Assembly (NCBI GenBank): GCA_902769875.1
Contig: CACXQV010000037.1
Span: forward strand, 1-49,644
Direction of reading: 5' to 3'
Source of the DNA: an uncultured Bacteroidia bacterium
Lineage (GTDB): Bacteria; Bacteroidota; Bacteroidia; Bacteroidales; F082
Length of the DNA: 49,644 bases
Within the stretch, counting starts at the first letter, position 1. The number at the start of each line of letters is the position of its first letter. The notes beneath the pieces were generated by a model. That model was not told the origin of the DNA. It worked only from the letters and a program-made list of their open reading frames with translations, and made no database searches. The position numbers and the translations under genes were made by a program. Below, piece by piece: positions 1 through 7,138 of the stretch.

Positions 1-13
1 CGTCAACTAAGCC

Positions 14-60
14 ATTGGTACGGCTGCCACAATGCTTCGACAAGCTCAGCGACCCTGTGA
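14..60. repeat. Dispersed short repeat (CTTCGACAAGCTCAG type)
   Basis: The segment carries CTGCCACAATGCTTCGACAAGCTCAG. The same two blocks, CTGCCACAA and CTTCGACA(A/G)GCTCAG, recur inside wecB at about 8360-8393 in the opposite order. Short repeats of this type, read as peptides such as LRQAQG or LSLSKC, are scattered through many bacterial genomes (recalled, not searched). Its role here is unknown. Confidence 0.5.
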
Positions 61-103
61 CAGCCCCACAACCGTAAACTATTAACTTTCAACTGACAAC
101 TGA

Positions 104-1501
104 ATGAAATACTACCTCCTCCCCTTGGGATGCCAAATGAACTTGAGCGACTCGGAGCGCGTGCGCACGGTGCTCAACGGTATGGGCTTCGTGCAAACCG
201 AAAACGAAGACGAGGCCACCATCCTCGGCATCATCGCCTGCTCGGTGCGCCAAAAAGGCATCGACAAAGTGTATGGCCGCATCGAGAAATGGAACGCGAT
301 GAAAAACCGCCAAAGCGTGATCACCTTCGTGTCGGGATGCGTGCTGCCCGCCGACCGCGAGCGTTTCCTCAAACTCTTCGACTTGGTCTTCCCGATGAAC
401 GACCTGCCCAAACTGCCCGACATGATCAGGCAATACGGCATCGTCACACCAGCATCGTTGCGTTTCGGAGAAGAGATTGGATTTCAGCCTGTTGTCAAGC
501 CCATTGCGCCGCTGTTCCACAAAAACGACAAAATCAACCCGTCGGCCAACATGGACAAGTTTTGGTCGATTGTGCCGACACAAACCTCCAATTTCGAGGC
601 CTTCATCCCGATTCAGAACGGCTGCAACAAGTTCTGCACCTACTGCGCCGTGCCCTACACCCGTGGCCGCGAGGTTTCGAGACCTTCGGAAGAGATTCTG
701 TCCGAACTGAAGGCGTTGGTCGAAAAAGGCTACAAGAGCATCACGCTTTTGGGACAAAACGTCAATTCCTATGGCCTCGACAAGAAAGGCGAAGAGATTG
801 ATTTTGCGGAACTTCTGCGCCGCGTGGGTGAGTTCGGCAAGGCCAGCGGCAAGGAGTTTTGGGTGTATTACACCGCACCGCATCCCCGCGACATGAAGGA
901 CGACGTGATTGAGGTGATGGCGCAATACGACTGCCTCGGCAAGCAAATCCACATCCCCATCCAATCGGGCGACGAGAACATGCTGCAACGCATGAACCGA
1001 CACCACGACTTGGCCACCTACCGCCACATCATCCAGACCATCCGCGAGAAACTCCCCACTGCCACCATCTTCACCGACATCATCGTGGGCTTCACGCACG
1101 AGACCGAAGAGGAGTTTGAGAACACGCGCAAGGCCATGGAGGAGTTCAAGTACAACATGGCATTCATCGCGCAATACAGCGTGCGCCCCGGCGCAGTGGC
1201 ATCGGAATGGGATGACGACGTGCCCAAGGAAGTGAAACGCCAACGCTATCACCGCCTCACCGAGGAACTGATGAAACACAGCCTCGTCTATAACCAAAAC
1301 CTCATCGGAAAGACCGTTAAGATGCTCGTGGAAAGCCACGACCGCAAAAACGGCTACCTCACCGGTCACACCGAAGGCAAGATTGTCATCCGCTTCGCCT
1401 CGAAAGACACGAGCCTCATCGGGCAGATAGTGAATGTCAAGGTCACTTCGGCTTCGCCGTTGTCGATTGAGGGGGAACTGGCATCATCGAAAACGGAATA
1501 A
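104..1501 (+). CDS. miaB: MiaB-type tRNA methylthiotransferase (radical SAM)
   Basis: Predicted to add the 2-methylthio group to N6-isopentenyl-adenosine 37 of tRNA, using S-adenosylmethionine and two [4Fe-4S] clusters. The N-terminal UPF0004 domain shows the three cluster cysteines C10 (GCQMN), C46 (ACSVRQ) and C79 (SGCVL). The radical SAM domain has C174, C178 and C181 in GCNKFCTYC. A TRAM RNA-binding domain occupies about residues 400-460 and ends in VTSASPLSIEGEL. The 465 aa length is normal. The N-terminal wording (YLLPLGCQMNLSDSERV, DKVYG, FDLVF...DLPKLP) reminds me more of MiaB proteins from Patescibacteria than of the usual Bacteroidota form; this is memory, not a search. Copies of its last codons lie downstream at 1721-1755 and 3432-3491. 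The stop codon falls inside a 33-bp tandem repeat. Confidence 0.9.
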   Translation: MKYYLLPLGCQMNLSDSERVRTVLNGMGFVQTENEDEATILGIIACSVRQKGIDKVYGRIEKWNAMKNRQSVITFVSGCVLPADRERFLKLFDLVFPMNDLPKLPDMIRQYGIVTPASLRFGEEIGFQPVVKPIAPLFHKNDKINPSANMDKFWSIVPTQTSNFEAFIPIQNGCNKFCTYCAVPYTRGREVSRPSEEILSELKALVEKGYKSITLLGQNVNSYGLDKKGEEIDFAELLRRVGEFGKASGKEFWVYYTAPHPRDMKDDVIEVMAQYDCLGKQIHIPIQSGDENMLQRMNRHHDLATYRHIIQTIREKLPTATIFTDIIVGFTHETEEEFENTRKAMEEFKYNMAFIAQYSVRPGAVASEWDDDVPKEVKRQRYHRLTEELMKHSLVYNQNLIGKTVKMLVESHDRKNGYLTGHTEGKIVIRFASKDTSLIGQIVNVKVTSASPLSIEGELASSKTE

Positions 1502-1576
1502 ATGGTCGTTTTCCTCCCTTAAAAAACGGAATAAGTGGTAATTTTTATGGTTGATTTTATGGAATAAGTGGTTTTT
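1493..1576. repeat. 33-bp tandem repeat over the miaB stop
   Basis: Three copies of a block close to ACGGAATAAGTGGT begin at 1493, 1526 and 1559, exactly 33 bp apart. The first copy contains the miaB stop codon TAA. Only the first ~14 bases of each unit are well conserved, so the array is old or constrained only there. Confidence 0.65.
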
Positions 1577-1720
1577 CGCTTGCAAGATTCTTGAAATTAC
1601 TGCATGTTTCTCCAGCACGACCCCGAAAACGACACTACGGTCATCCTTCCTGAATTGGAAATGGTGTAGAGCCGTTTTGGGGTATTTGCCGTTGACGGAG
1701 ATTACAAATCTCCTTCCAAT

Positions 1721-1755
1721 TTCGGCTTCGCCGCTGTCGATTGAAAGAGAGTTGA
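1721..1755 (+). repeat. Partial copy of miaB 3' end (copy 2)
   Basis: The bases match miaB 1449-1481 closely (TTCGGCTTCGCCG, TGTCGATTGA) and read SASPLSIE in one frame, the same peptide that ends the MiaB TRAM domain. It is a fragment, with no upstream homology to miaB visible. Confidence 0.6.
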
Positions 1756-1778
1756 TTGGATGATTATTTTACACACCA

Positions 1779-1823
1779 TAATCGGGCAAAAACTTGCAAA
1801 AAACAGAAGTTTTTGCCCGATTA
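1779..1823. repeat. Long hairpin, copy 1 (flanks ATPase pseudogene)
   Basis: A perfect 17-bp inverted repeat (TAATCGGGCAAAAACTT pairing with its complement) surrounds an 11-nt loop GCAAAAAACAG. The central 37 bp recur without change at 3344-3380 in the same orientation, on the other side of the ATPase pseudogene. It could act as a terminator, but the exact duplication on both sides suggests a boundary element. Confidence 0.75.
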
Positions 1824-1860
1824 AAACCTTAGACAAAGTCCCAAAAAAGCATATAAGTAT

Positions 1861-3279
1861 CTAATCCACAAATAGTTCATTCATAGTTATCGGGATTGGA
1901 GAAATCTCAGAATACATATTATTTTGAAGAGAAAAAGTGGTGACTATGCTTGCCTGAACACCGCCTTTATAACCCGTTTCTTTTTGGAATGTCTCCATGC
2001 GATGTACGATTTTTTTGTATTCTCCTTCTGTCAGCGTATAGTCATCTTTGGAATATTTCATCTCGCATATCGTCGCCATGCCGTCAGCGCGGTCAATGAC
2101 CAAATCAATCTGGACGGCTGGTTTGCTATTTTGGCTACGCCATGCATAATAATCATGCCTGATGGCATCCAAGCGCAAACCTCTAACTATCTGTCTCTCA
2201 TGCCATAGGCAAACCCGCTCAAAGATTAACCCATACCAATTGTTCTGCTCAGGAGTACCCAAGGCATTGCGCCAAAAGTGTTCATCGGTGACGCGGTTCG
2301 TGCCAAACTTATAATGGAACAACGAGAAAAAGTCTATCAACTGGTAAATGCCGTTTTTTTGCAGCGTGCCGTTATTGTATCTTCGGACGAAGTCGCAATG
2401 TTCCAGGTCATCCATCATCTCACACAAGTGTCCGTTATCCGCGATCTTCAGTTCCCGCGCGATTTCCGCTCTCGTATAGCCGTCGCGATGAGAACTGAGC
2501 AACCGAATGATTTCCATATAGCCTTCGGCATTCTTAAACAACGAGTTGAAAAGCCGCTGATACTCGTTTTCAAGTTCTGGTTCGGCAGAGAAAAACAGTG
2601 CGTCAATGTTGTCAGGGACATTTAGTTTCGGGTCGAGCAGACTCAAATAATACGGCACGCCGCCAAGCACCATATAGGCCTGCAAAACCGCAATCCTCGG
2701 CCATCGGAACTTCCTGCTCTTGAGATATTCCTCGGTCTGTCCCAAAGTGAATGGGCGCAAATGCATGGTGTGGGTCGTGCGTTTATGCAACCCCGCCTTG
2801 TTGTTGACAATGTTTCGCATCATCCACGAAGTTGCCGAACCGCACACCACGAAATAGATGTTGTCCATCCAAGAGGCTCGGCTGTTCCAGAACAAGTCCA
2901 ACGCCGGCAAAAAGCCTGAACGAGGCGTGTCGAAGCAAGGCAATTCATCGAGAAATACAGTCAAACGTCGTGTCCGATTGCGGTTTTTGCGTTCCAGCAA
3001 ATCCGCAAGTTGGGTAAAGGCCTGAATCCAAGTCTTTGCCCGCTCGCCCTTATATCCATATCGCACAAGGGCATTGTGGAAAGCCTCCATTTCGGTTTCG
3101 CGCGACCCGTCGATAACCCCAGTAGCATAGAAATCGAACTTGTCTTTGAAGAAACTTCTGACGAGGAATGTCTTGCCCACACGACGGCGGCCATAAAGCG
3201 CGACAAACTCGCTCCTCCCCTACTCAAAATAATCGTTCAACTTGCCCAACTCCGTTTCTCTTCCGATAATCTTTTCCAT
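1861..3279 (-). pseudogene. AAA ATPase (ATPase_2/DUF234 type), broken by TAG
   Basis: The reading frame from ATG 3279 reads MEKIIGRETELGKLNDYFE, then TAG at 3222-3220, then GRSEFVALYGRRRVGKT and on to the stop at 1861. The stop therefore lies at codon 20, before the Walker A motif GRRRVGKT (residues ~30-37). Without it the product would be 472 aa: an ATPase_2-type P-loop domain with Walker B-like LTVFLDELP and SGSATSW-like sensor (CGSATSW), then a winged-helix and a C-terminal DUF234 nuclease-like domain (DLVIDRADG, CEMKYSK). A GTG at 3180 could restart translation only inside Walker A, which would destroy nucleotide binding. The promoter at 3308-3315 is still intact, so the break looks recent. 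The function of this ATPase family is not established. Confidence 0.8.
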
Positions 3280-3307
3280 TTGATTTTCTTGTTGTTAAAT
3301 CCGACCA

Positions 3308-3315
3308 CAAAGGTA
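3308..3315 (-). promoter_or_regulatory. -7 element for the ATPase pseudogene
   Basis: On the minus strand the bases read TACCTTTG, an exact match to TAnnTTTG, 28 nt before the ATG at 3279. It supports 3279 as the original start. Confidence 0.6.
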
Positions 3316-3343
3316 CAAACATTTTCAAATCAAAACGCGAAAG

Positions 3344-3380
3344 CGGGCAAAAACTTGCAAAAAACAGAAGTTTTTGCCCG
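3344..3380. repeat. Long hairpin, copy 2
   Basis: A perfect 13-bp inverted repeat (CGGGCAAAAACTT arms) with the same 11-nt loop as copy 1 at 1779-1823. The 37 bp are identical in both copies, while sequence outside them differs. Confidence 0.75.
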
Positions 3381-3431
3381 ATTTAGGAAAAGATTACTCA
3401 TTAAAATGCTGAAAGAAAACCATATTTGAAT

Positions 3432-3491
3432 CAGATAGTGAACGTGAAGGTGACTTCAGCTTCGCCGCTGTCGATTGAGGGGGAGCTGTGA
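3432..3491 (+). pseudogene. Remnant of a miaB 3' end (copy 3)
   Basis: These 60 bases match miaB 1424-1483 at about 90% and translate in frame as QIVNVKVTSASPLSIEGEL followed by TGA. Differences are mostly at silent positions. It reads as the last 19 codons of a MiaB-like gene whose body is missing. It may be the original end of the native gene, cut off when the ATPase cassette arrived, or a partial duplication. Confidence 0.7.
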
Positions 3492-3533
3492 TGTTTCTCC
3501 CGCCCCTATGGGGCTCATCGGTGTTTTTGTTTC

Positions 3534-3670
3534 GTTTTTGGCAGGGGTTGACACCGCCTGCCTAATGTGCTGTCACCCCTTTGGGGTTCCCATGCGCCGA
3601 CACAAAGTCACGGAGTGACGATGGATATTAGGCAGGGGTGAAATGCAATGCAACCCCTGCCAACAAAAAA
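3534..3670. repeat. REP-like nested palindrome
   Basis: Outer arms TTGGCAGGGGTTG (3538-3550) and their exact complement (3651-3663) enclose inner arms CCTGCCTAAT (3557-3566) and ATTAGGCAGG (3627-3636). Between them are smaller stems, such as GTCACGGAGTGAC near 3607-3619. It resembles the palindromic intergenic elements mobilised by TnpA-REP (IS200-like) transposases in Bacteroidota. No such transposase is in the window. Confidence 0.65.
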
Positions 3671-3753
3671 ACAATTCCCAAACAAAACAAAAAATATTTC
3701 GATAACGAAAGCGATTTGCAAGCCTTGCGAAACGAAGCATTTTGAAAAAATCG

Positions 3754-3761
3754 TAATTTTG
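3754..3761 (+). promoter_or_regulatory. -7 element for the AlbA_2 gene
   Basis: TAATTTTG fits TAnnTTTG exactly. It lies only 4 nt before ATG 3766 and 22 nt before ATG 3784. A transcript would start at or after 3766, so either the mRNA is leaderless or translation starts at 3784. Confidence 0.65.
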
Positions 3762-3765
3762 CGCC

Positions 3766-5364
3766 ATGAAACAAGAAGAGCGGATGAACAAGGCCTCCAT
3801 AAAAGCAGCATTGCTGAAGGGCGAAAAAGTTACGCTGGAGTGCAAACGAGCAAGAAACGAGGTTCCCAAGTCGGTTTGGGAAACCTATTCGGCGTTTGCC
3901 AATACCATTGGCGGACTGATTCTTTTGGGTGTCGATGAAGACCTAAAGGAGAAAAATTCGAAAAAGCGGTACCAAATCCTCGGCGTTGAAGACCCACAGA
4001 AGATTGTCACCGATTTCTGGAACACCATCAACAGCGACAAAGTGAATCAAAACATCCTTAATAATAGTGATGTGGAGATTGTAAGCATAGACGGAATGCA
4101 GATTGTTTGCATCCATGTCCCACAGGCTGACTGGCGGATGAAGCCTATCTATTTGAATGGCAATGTGTATAAGGGAACATTCCGACGCAACCACGAAGGG
4201 GATTACCATTGCACCGAGCGTCAGGTCAAGTCCATGATACGCGACTCTTTCGAGGATGGCAACGACGGCTTGTTGATGGAGCATTTCGGCATGGACGACA
4301 TCGACCCTGACTCGCTGCGCCGCTATCGTACCTTGTTCCAATACCGAAACGAAGGCCATGTGTGGAATGAGATTGACGACAAGTCGTTTCTGAAAAACCT
4401 TGGCGGCTATATCGTTGACAGAGCATCCGGAAAAGAAGGCTTGACGATGGCCGGACTGCTGATGTTCGGCAAGGGCTTGTCGGTGCGCGAGCGTTTCGAC
4501 AATTTCCGCATGGACTACATCGACTTTTGCAACCTTATCGGCGAGGAACGATACAGCGACCGCTTGACTTACGATGGCCGCTGGGAAAACAACCTATACC
4601 AGTTTTTCAGTCGGGTGATACCCAAAGTGACTTTCGACCTGCCAAGGCCTTTCCGTATGGAAGGCATACAAAGGATTGATGACACGCCTCAACACAAAGC
4701 GGTGCGCGAAGCCTTCACAAACGCCATCATCCATTCCGATTTTGCCATGGATGCGGGGATTTTGCGAATAGAGAAACACGACGAGAAACTTGTATTCCGC
4801 AACCCTGGCCTTCTGCGTGTGCCCATAGAACAAATTTACGAAGGTGGCGTTTCATACGCACGCAACCCAAAGATTCAGAACATGCTGCGCATGGTTGGCT
4901 ATGGAGAAAACCTTGGCTCTGGCTTTCCGCTCATTTTGGAGGCATGGAAACAGGCTGGATGGGCATTGCCAGAGTTGAAGAACAAAATTGATTTGGACGA
5001 AGTTGAATTGACATTGCCTGTGCAAAGGGATGAGGATAATACATTGAAAGGTACATTGAAAAGTTCGCAGAAAAGTACATTGAAAAGTATGCAGAAAAAA
5101 CCAGAAAATACAAGGGAAAGCACGCAGAAAAGTACATTGAAAAGTTCGCAGAAAAGTTCGCAGAAAAGTTCGCAGAAAAGTATGCAGAAAATCATAGAAC
5201 TAATAATAACCTCACCCTATATCACGCTTTCTGAAATGGCAACTTTCCTTGGTATGACTCGGCGTGGAGTCGACAAAAACATCCAAAAGTTAAAAGAACA
5301 AGGAATCATCCAAAGAGTAGGCTCTGACAAAGGCGGCCATTGGGAAATCATAGAAGAAAAATGA
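3766..5364 (+). CDS. AlbA_2/Schlafen-type DNA-binding protein with wHTH
   Basis: The N-terminal part (about residues 10-140) is an AlbA_2 (Schlafen AAA_4) domain with ECKRAR and SAFANTIGGLILLGVDE. The middle carries the RecG-like HATPase_c_4 region (HKAVREAFTNAIIHSDF near residue 315, RNPKIQNMLRMVGYGENLGSG near 365). A linker at about residues 425-470 is made of 4-residue repeats (KSSQ, KSTL, KSMQ). A winged helix-turn-helix follows (SEMATFLGMTRRGVDKNI). Such proteins are usually called putative transcriptional regulators; the true role is not known. The start may be M7 at 3784, because the -7 promoter element is only 4 nt before 3766. Its ATGA stop overlaps the start of mtaB, so the two are probably translated together. 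Confidence 0.85.
   Translation: MKQEERMNKASIKAALLKGEKVTLECKRARNEVPKSVWETYSAFANTIGGLILLGVDEDLKEKNSKKRYQILGVEDPQKIVTDFWNTINSDKVNQNILNNSDVEIVSIDGMQIVCIHVPQADWRMKPIYLNGNVYKGTFRRNHEGDYHCTERQVKSMIRDSFEDGNDGLLMEHFGMDDIDPDSLRRYRTLFQYRNEGHVWNEIDDKSFLKNLGGYIVDRASGKEGLTMAGLLMFGKGLSVRERFDNFRMDYIDFCNLIGEERYSDRLTYDGRWENNLYQFFSRVIPKVTFDLPRPFRMEGIQRIDDTPQHKAVREAFTNAIIHSDFAMDAGILRIEKHDEKLVFRNPGLLRVPIEQIYEGGVSYARNPKIQNMLRMVGYGENLGSGFPLILEAWKQAGWALPELKNKIDLDEVELTLPVQRDEDNTLKGTLKSSQKSTLKSMQKKPENTRESTQKSTLKSSQKSSQKSSQKSMQKIIELIITSPYITLSEMATFLGMTRRGVDKNIQKLKEQGIIQRVGSDKGGHWEIIEEK
5041..5190 (+). repeat. 12-bp coding minisatellite (KSSQ units)
   Basis: Units of AAAAGTTCGCAG and close variants (AAAAGTACATTG, AAAAGTATGCAG) repeat in frame, with three identical units in a row near 5149-5184. 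A 12-bp unit keeps the frame, so changes in copy number would lengthen or shorten the linker between the AlbA_2 core and the HTH without breaking the protein. Confidence 0.8.
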
Positions 5365-6665
5365 AAAAAATCTCCTTCAAAACCCTCGGTTGCCGCGTCA
5401 ACCTGTATGAAACCGATGCCTTGGCTTCGCGGTTCAAGGCGGCGGGATATGAAATCGCGGAAAACGACGACGACGAAATTGACGTCTTCGTCGTGAACAC
5501 CTGCACCGTCACCAACACGAGCGACCAGAAATGCCGACAGGCCATCCACCAAATCAGGCGGAAGCATCCCGAGGCCCTGATTGCCGTCACGGGCTGCATG
5601 GTGAACCATAGGAAGGAGGAACTTTTGCAATCGGGCTTGGCGGATTACGTCATCGACAACGAGCGCAAATCCGCCCTGTTCGACATCGTGGACGAGCATT
5701 TCCGCAACGGCCACAGCGACCCCGAAGGCTACGACCGCGACCTGTTCAGCTACCAACCCGCCTTCGACACCTTCCACACGCGCAGCCTCATCAAGATACA
5801 CGACGGTTGCAACAACTTCTGCTCCTATTGCATCATCCCGATGGTGCGCGGCAGGGCGACGAGCCGCCCCGCAGAGGACATCTATAATAATGTGCGCGAA
5901 GTGCTCGCCCACGGCTTCAAGGAAATCGTGCTGACGGGCGTAAACATAGGGCGTTACCAACACGAAAACACGAATTTCGAGCAGCTTGTGGAGCATATCC
6001 TTGAGATTGGAGGCGATTTCCGCGTGCGTGTTTCGTCCATCGAGCCTGACCAGTTCAGCGACCGTTTTTTGGCTTTGTTACAACACGAAAAACTCGCGCC
6101 GCACATGCACATCTGCCTGCAAAGCGGCTCCGACGACACCCTGAAACGCATGAACCGGCATTACACCGCCGCCCAGTTCCGCGAGCTTTGCCAGCGCATC
6201 AAGGCCGTGCGCCCCGACTTCAACCTCACCACCGACATCATCGTGGGCTTCCCCGGCGAAACGGAGCAAACCTTCAAGGAAAGCTGCGACTTCGCCCGCG
6301 AAATAGGCTTCAGCCACATCCACACCTTCAAATACTCGGTGCGTACAGGCACCAAAGCCGCCACCATGCCCAACCAAGTGCCTGAAAAAGTGAAATCGGA
6401 GCGGAGCGAGGTGATGCGGCAGATTTCGTTGGAGAACAAGACCAAGTATTTCGAGGCCATGCAAGGCCGGACAGAGCGCATGCTGGTGGAGCGGATAGAC
6501 AGCCGAGGCATCGCCCGGGGCTATGGTGAGCATTACCTGCCCATCGTGGCCAAAGGGAAAGGCATCGGGCGCAACACCTTCATCAATGTAAAGCTCGGCG
6601 ACATCATCCACCGGGAATTTGAGGACAAAATGGCATTCCAAAGTTTTGGTTTCCAACAATTTTAG
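5361..6665 (+). CDS. mtaB: tRNA t6A37 methylthiotransferase MtaB
   Basis: Predicted to convert N6-threonylcarbamoyl-adenosine 37 of tRNA to its 2-methylthio form. The product is 434 aa from ATG 5361. The N-terminal cluster cysteines are C11 (LGCRVN), C48 (NTCTV) and C79 (TGCMV); the radical SAM cysteines are C150, C154 and C157 in GCNNFCSYC. LGCRVN and NTCTVT are the wording of the MtaB/YqeV branch, not of MiaB (GCQMN). A TRAM domain ends the protein (FINVKLGD). The start overlaps the AlbA_2 stop as ATGA. The open frame extends upstream to 5340 but would not add conserved residues. Together with the gene at 104 the window carries two of the methylthiotransferase types that act at position 37. 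Confidence 0.92.
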   Translation: MKKISFKTLGCRVNLYETDALASRFKAAGYEIAENDDDEIDVFVVNTCTVTNTSDQKCRQAIHQIRRKHPEALIAVTGCMVNHRKEELLQSGLADYVIDNERKSALFDIVDEHFRNGHSDPEGYDRDLFSYQPAFDTFHTRSLIKIHDGCNNFCSYCIIPMVRGRATSRPAEDIYNNVREVLAHGFKEIVLTGVNIGRYQHENTNFEQLVEHILEIGGDFRVRVSSIEPDQFSDRFLALLQHEKLAPHMHICLQSGSDDTLKRMNRHYTAAQFRELCQRIKAVRPDFNLTTDIIVGFPGETEQTFKESCDFAREIGFSHIHTFKYSVRTGTKAATMPNQVPEKVKSERSEVMRQISLENKTKYFEAMQGRTERMLVERIDSRGIARGYGEHYLPIVAKGKGIGRNTFINVKLGDIIHREFEDKMAFQSFGFQQF

Positions 6666-6717
6666 CTTTAAAAAGAAAAAAAATCGCCAAATTGGTTGGG
6701 GTTTCGCAGAAAAGTTG

Positions 6718-6725
6718 TAATTTTG
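6718..6725 (+). promoter_or_regulatory. Promoter of rpsT (TTGG ... TAATTTTG)
   Basis: TAATTTTG is an exact -7 element; TTGG at 6696-6699 lies 18 nt upstream in the -33 position. Transcription would give a leader of about 40 nt before the rpsT ATG. Confidence 0.7.
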
Positions 6726-6769
6726 CAGCCCGATTCAAGAAGAATTATTAAGCAATAAGGAATAAAGAT

Positions 6770-7024
6770 ATGGCAAATCACAAAGACGCTATCAAGAGAG
6801 TTCGTCAGAACGAAAAAAGACGTTTGCACAACCGTTACTATGCCAAGAATATGCGTAACGAGATGAAGAAATTCAGGGCATTGACCGACAAGTCAGCCGC
6901 AGAGAGCCAACTCCCGAAGTTGTACTCCATTATCGACAAGGTGGCCAAGCGTGGCATCATCCACAAGAACAAAGCCGCCAACCTGAAGTCGAAGCTGACG
7001 AAGTTCACGAACAAATTGGCATAA
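6770..7024 (+). CDS. rpsT: 30S ribosomal protein S20
   Basis: An 84-aa, Lys/Arg-rich, all-helical protein that binds 16S rRNA early in 30S assembly. MANHKDAIKRVRQNEKRR is the typical S20 start and AAxLKSKLTKF-like residues end it (NLKSKLTKFTNKLA). It stands alone between its own promoter (6718) and an intrinsic terminator (7052-7083), as is usual for rpsT. Confidence 0.97.
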   Translation: MANHKDAIKRVRQNEKRRLHNRYYAKNMRNEMKKFRALTDKSAAESQLPKLYSIIDKVAKRGIIHKNKAANLKSKLTKFTNKLA

Positions 7025-7051
7025 TTGGAAGTTTTATTCATACATGTTGGT

Positions 7052-7083
7052 GCCTCTTCCACTTTTGTGGAAGGGGCTTTTTT
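7052..7083 (+). terminator. Intrinsic terminator after rpsT
   Basis: GCCTCTTCCAC and GTGGAAGGGGC form an 11-bp stem with one G-U pair and a 4-nt loop, followed by a run of T ending at 7083. Confidence 0.85.
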
Positions 7084-7138
7084 GGTTGGCACAAGCCGAA
7101 AATGACTATCTTTACAGCCCAATTGCAACCATGACGCC

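Larger units (their letters stand above)
1577..1860. other. Gene-poor stretch with repeat debris
   Basis: No credible gene is seen. It holds a small palindrome GGAGATTACAAATCTCC at 1697-1713, a second partial copy of the miaB tail (1721-1755) and the first copy of a long hairpin (1779-1823). A 70-codon open frame at 1551-1763 lacks any recognisable protein features apart from that tail copy and is treated as debris. Confidence 0.5.

Noticed and set aside
89-1369. 426-codon open frame antisense to miaB
   Set aside because: It is rich in His, Val, Leu and Gly, shows no known motif, and mirrors the codon bias of the strong miaB gene. Similar antisense frames lie opposite mtaB, wecB and radC.
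1493-1591. Possible CRISPR array
   Set aside because: There are only three imperfect blocks with 33-bp period and no unique spacers of fixed length, and no cas genes are in the window.
3220-3222. TAG read as an amino acid (stop-codon recoding)
   Set aside because: radC, mtaB, wecB and the ATPase at 31072 all end in TAG at the expected length, so TAG works as a stop in this genome.
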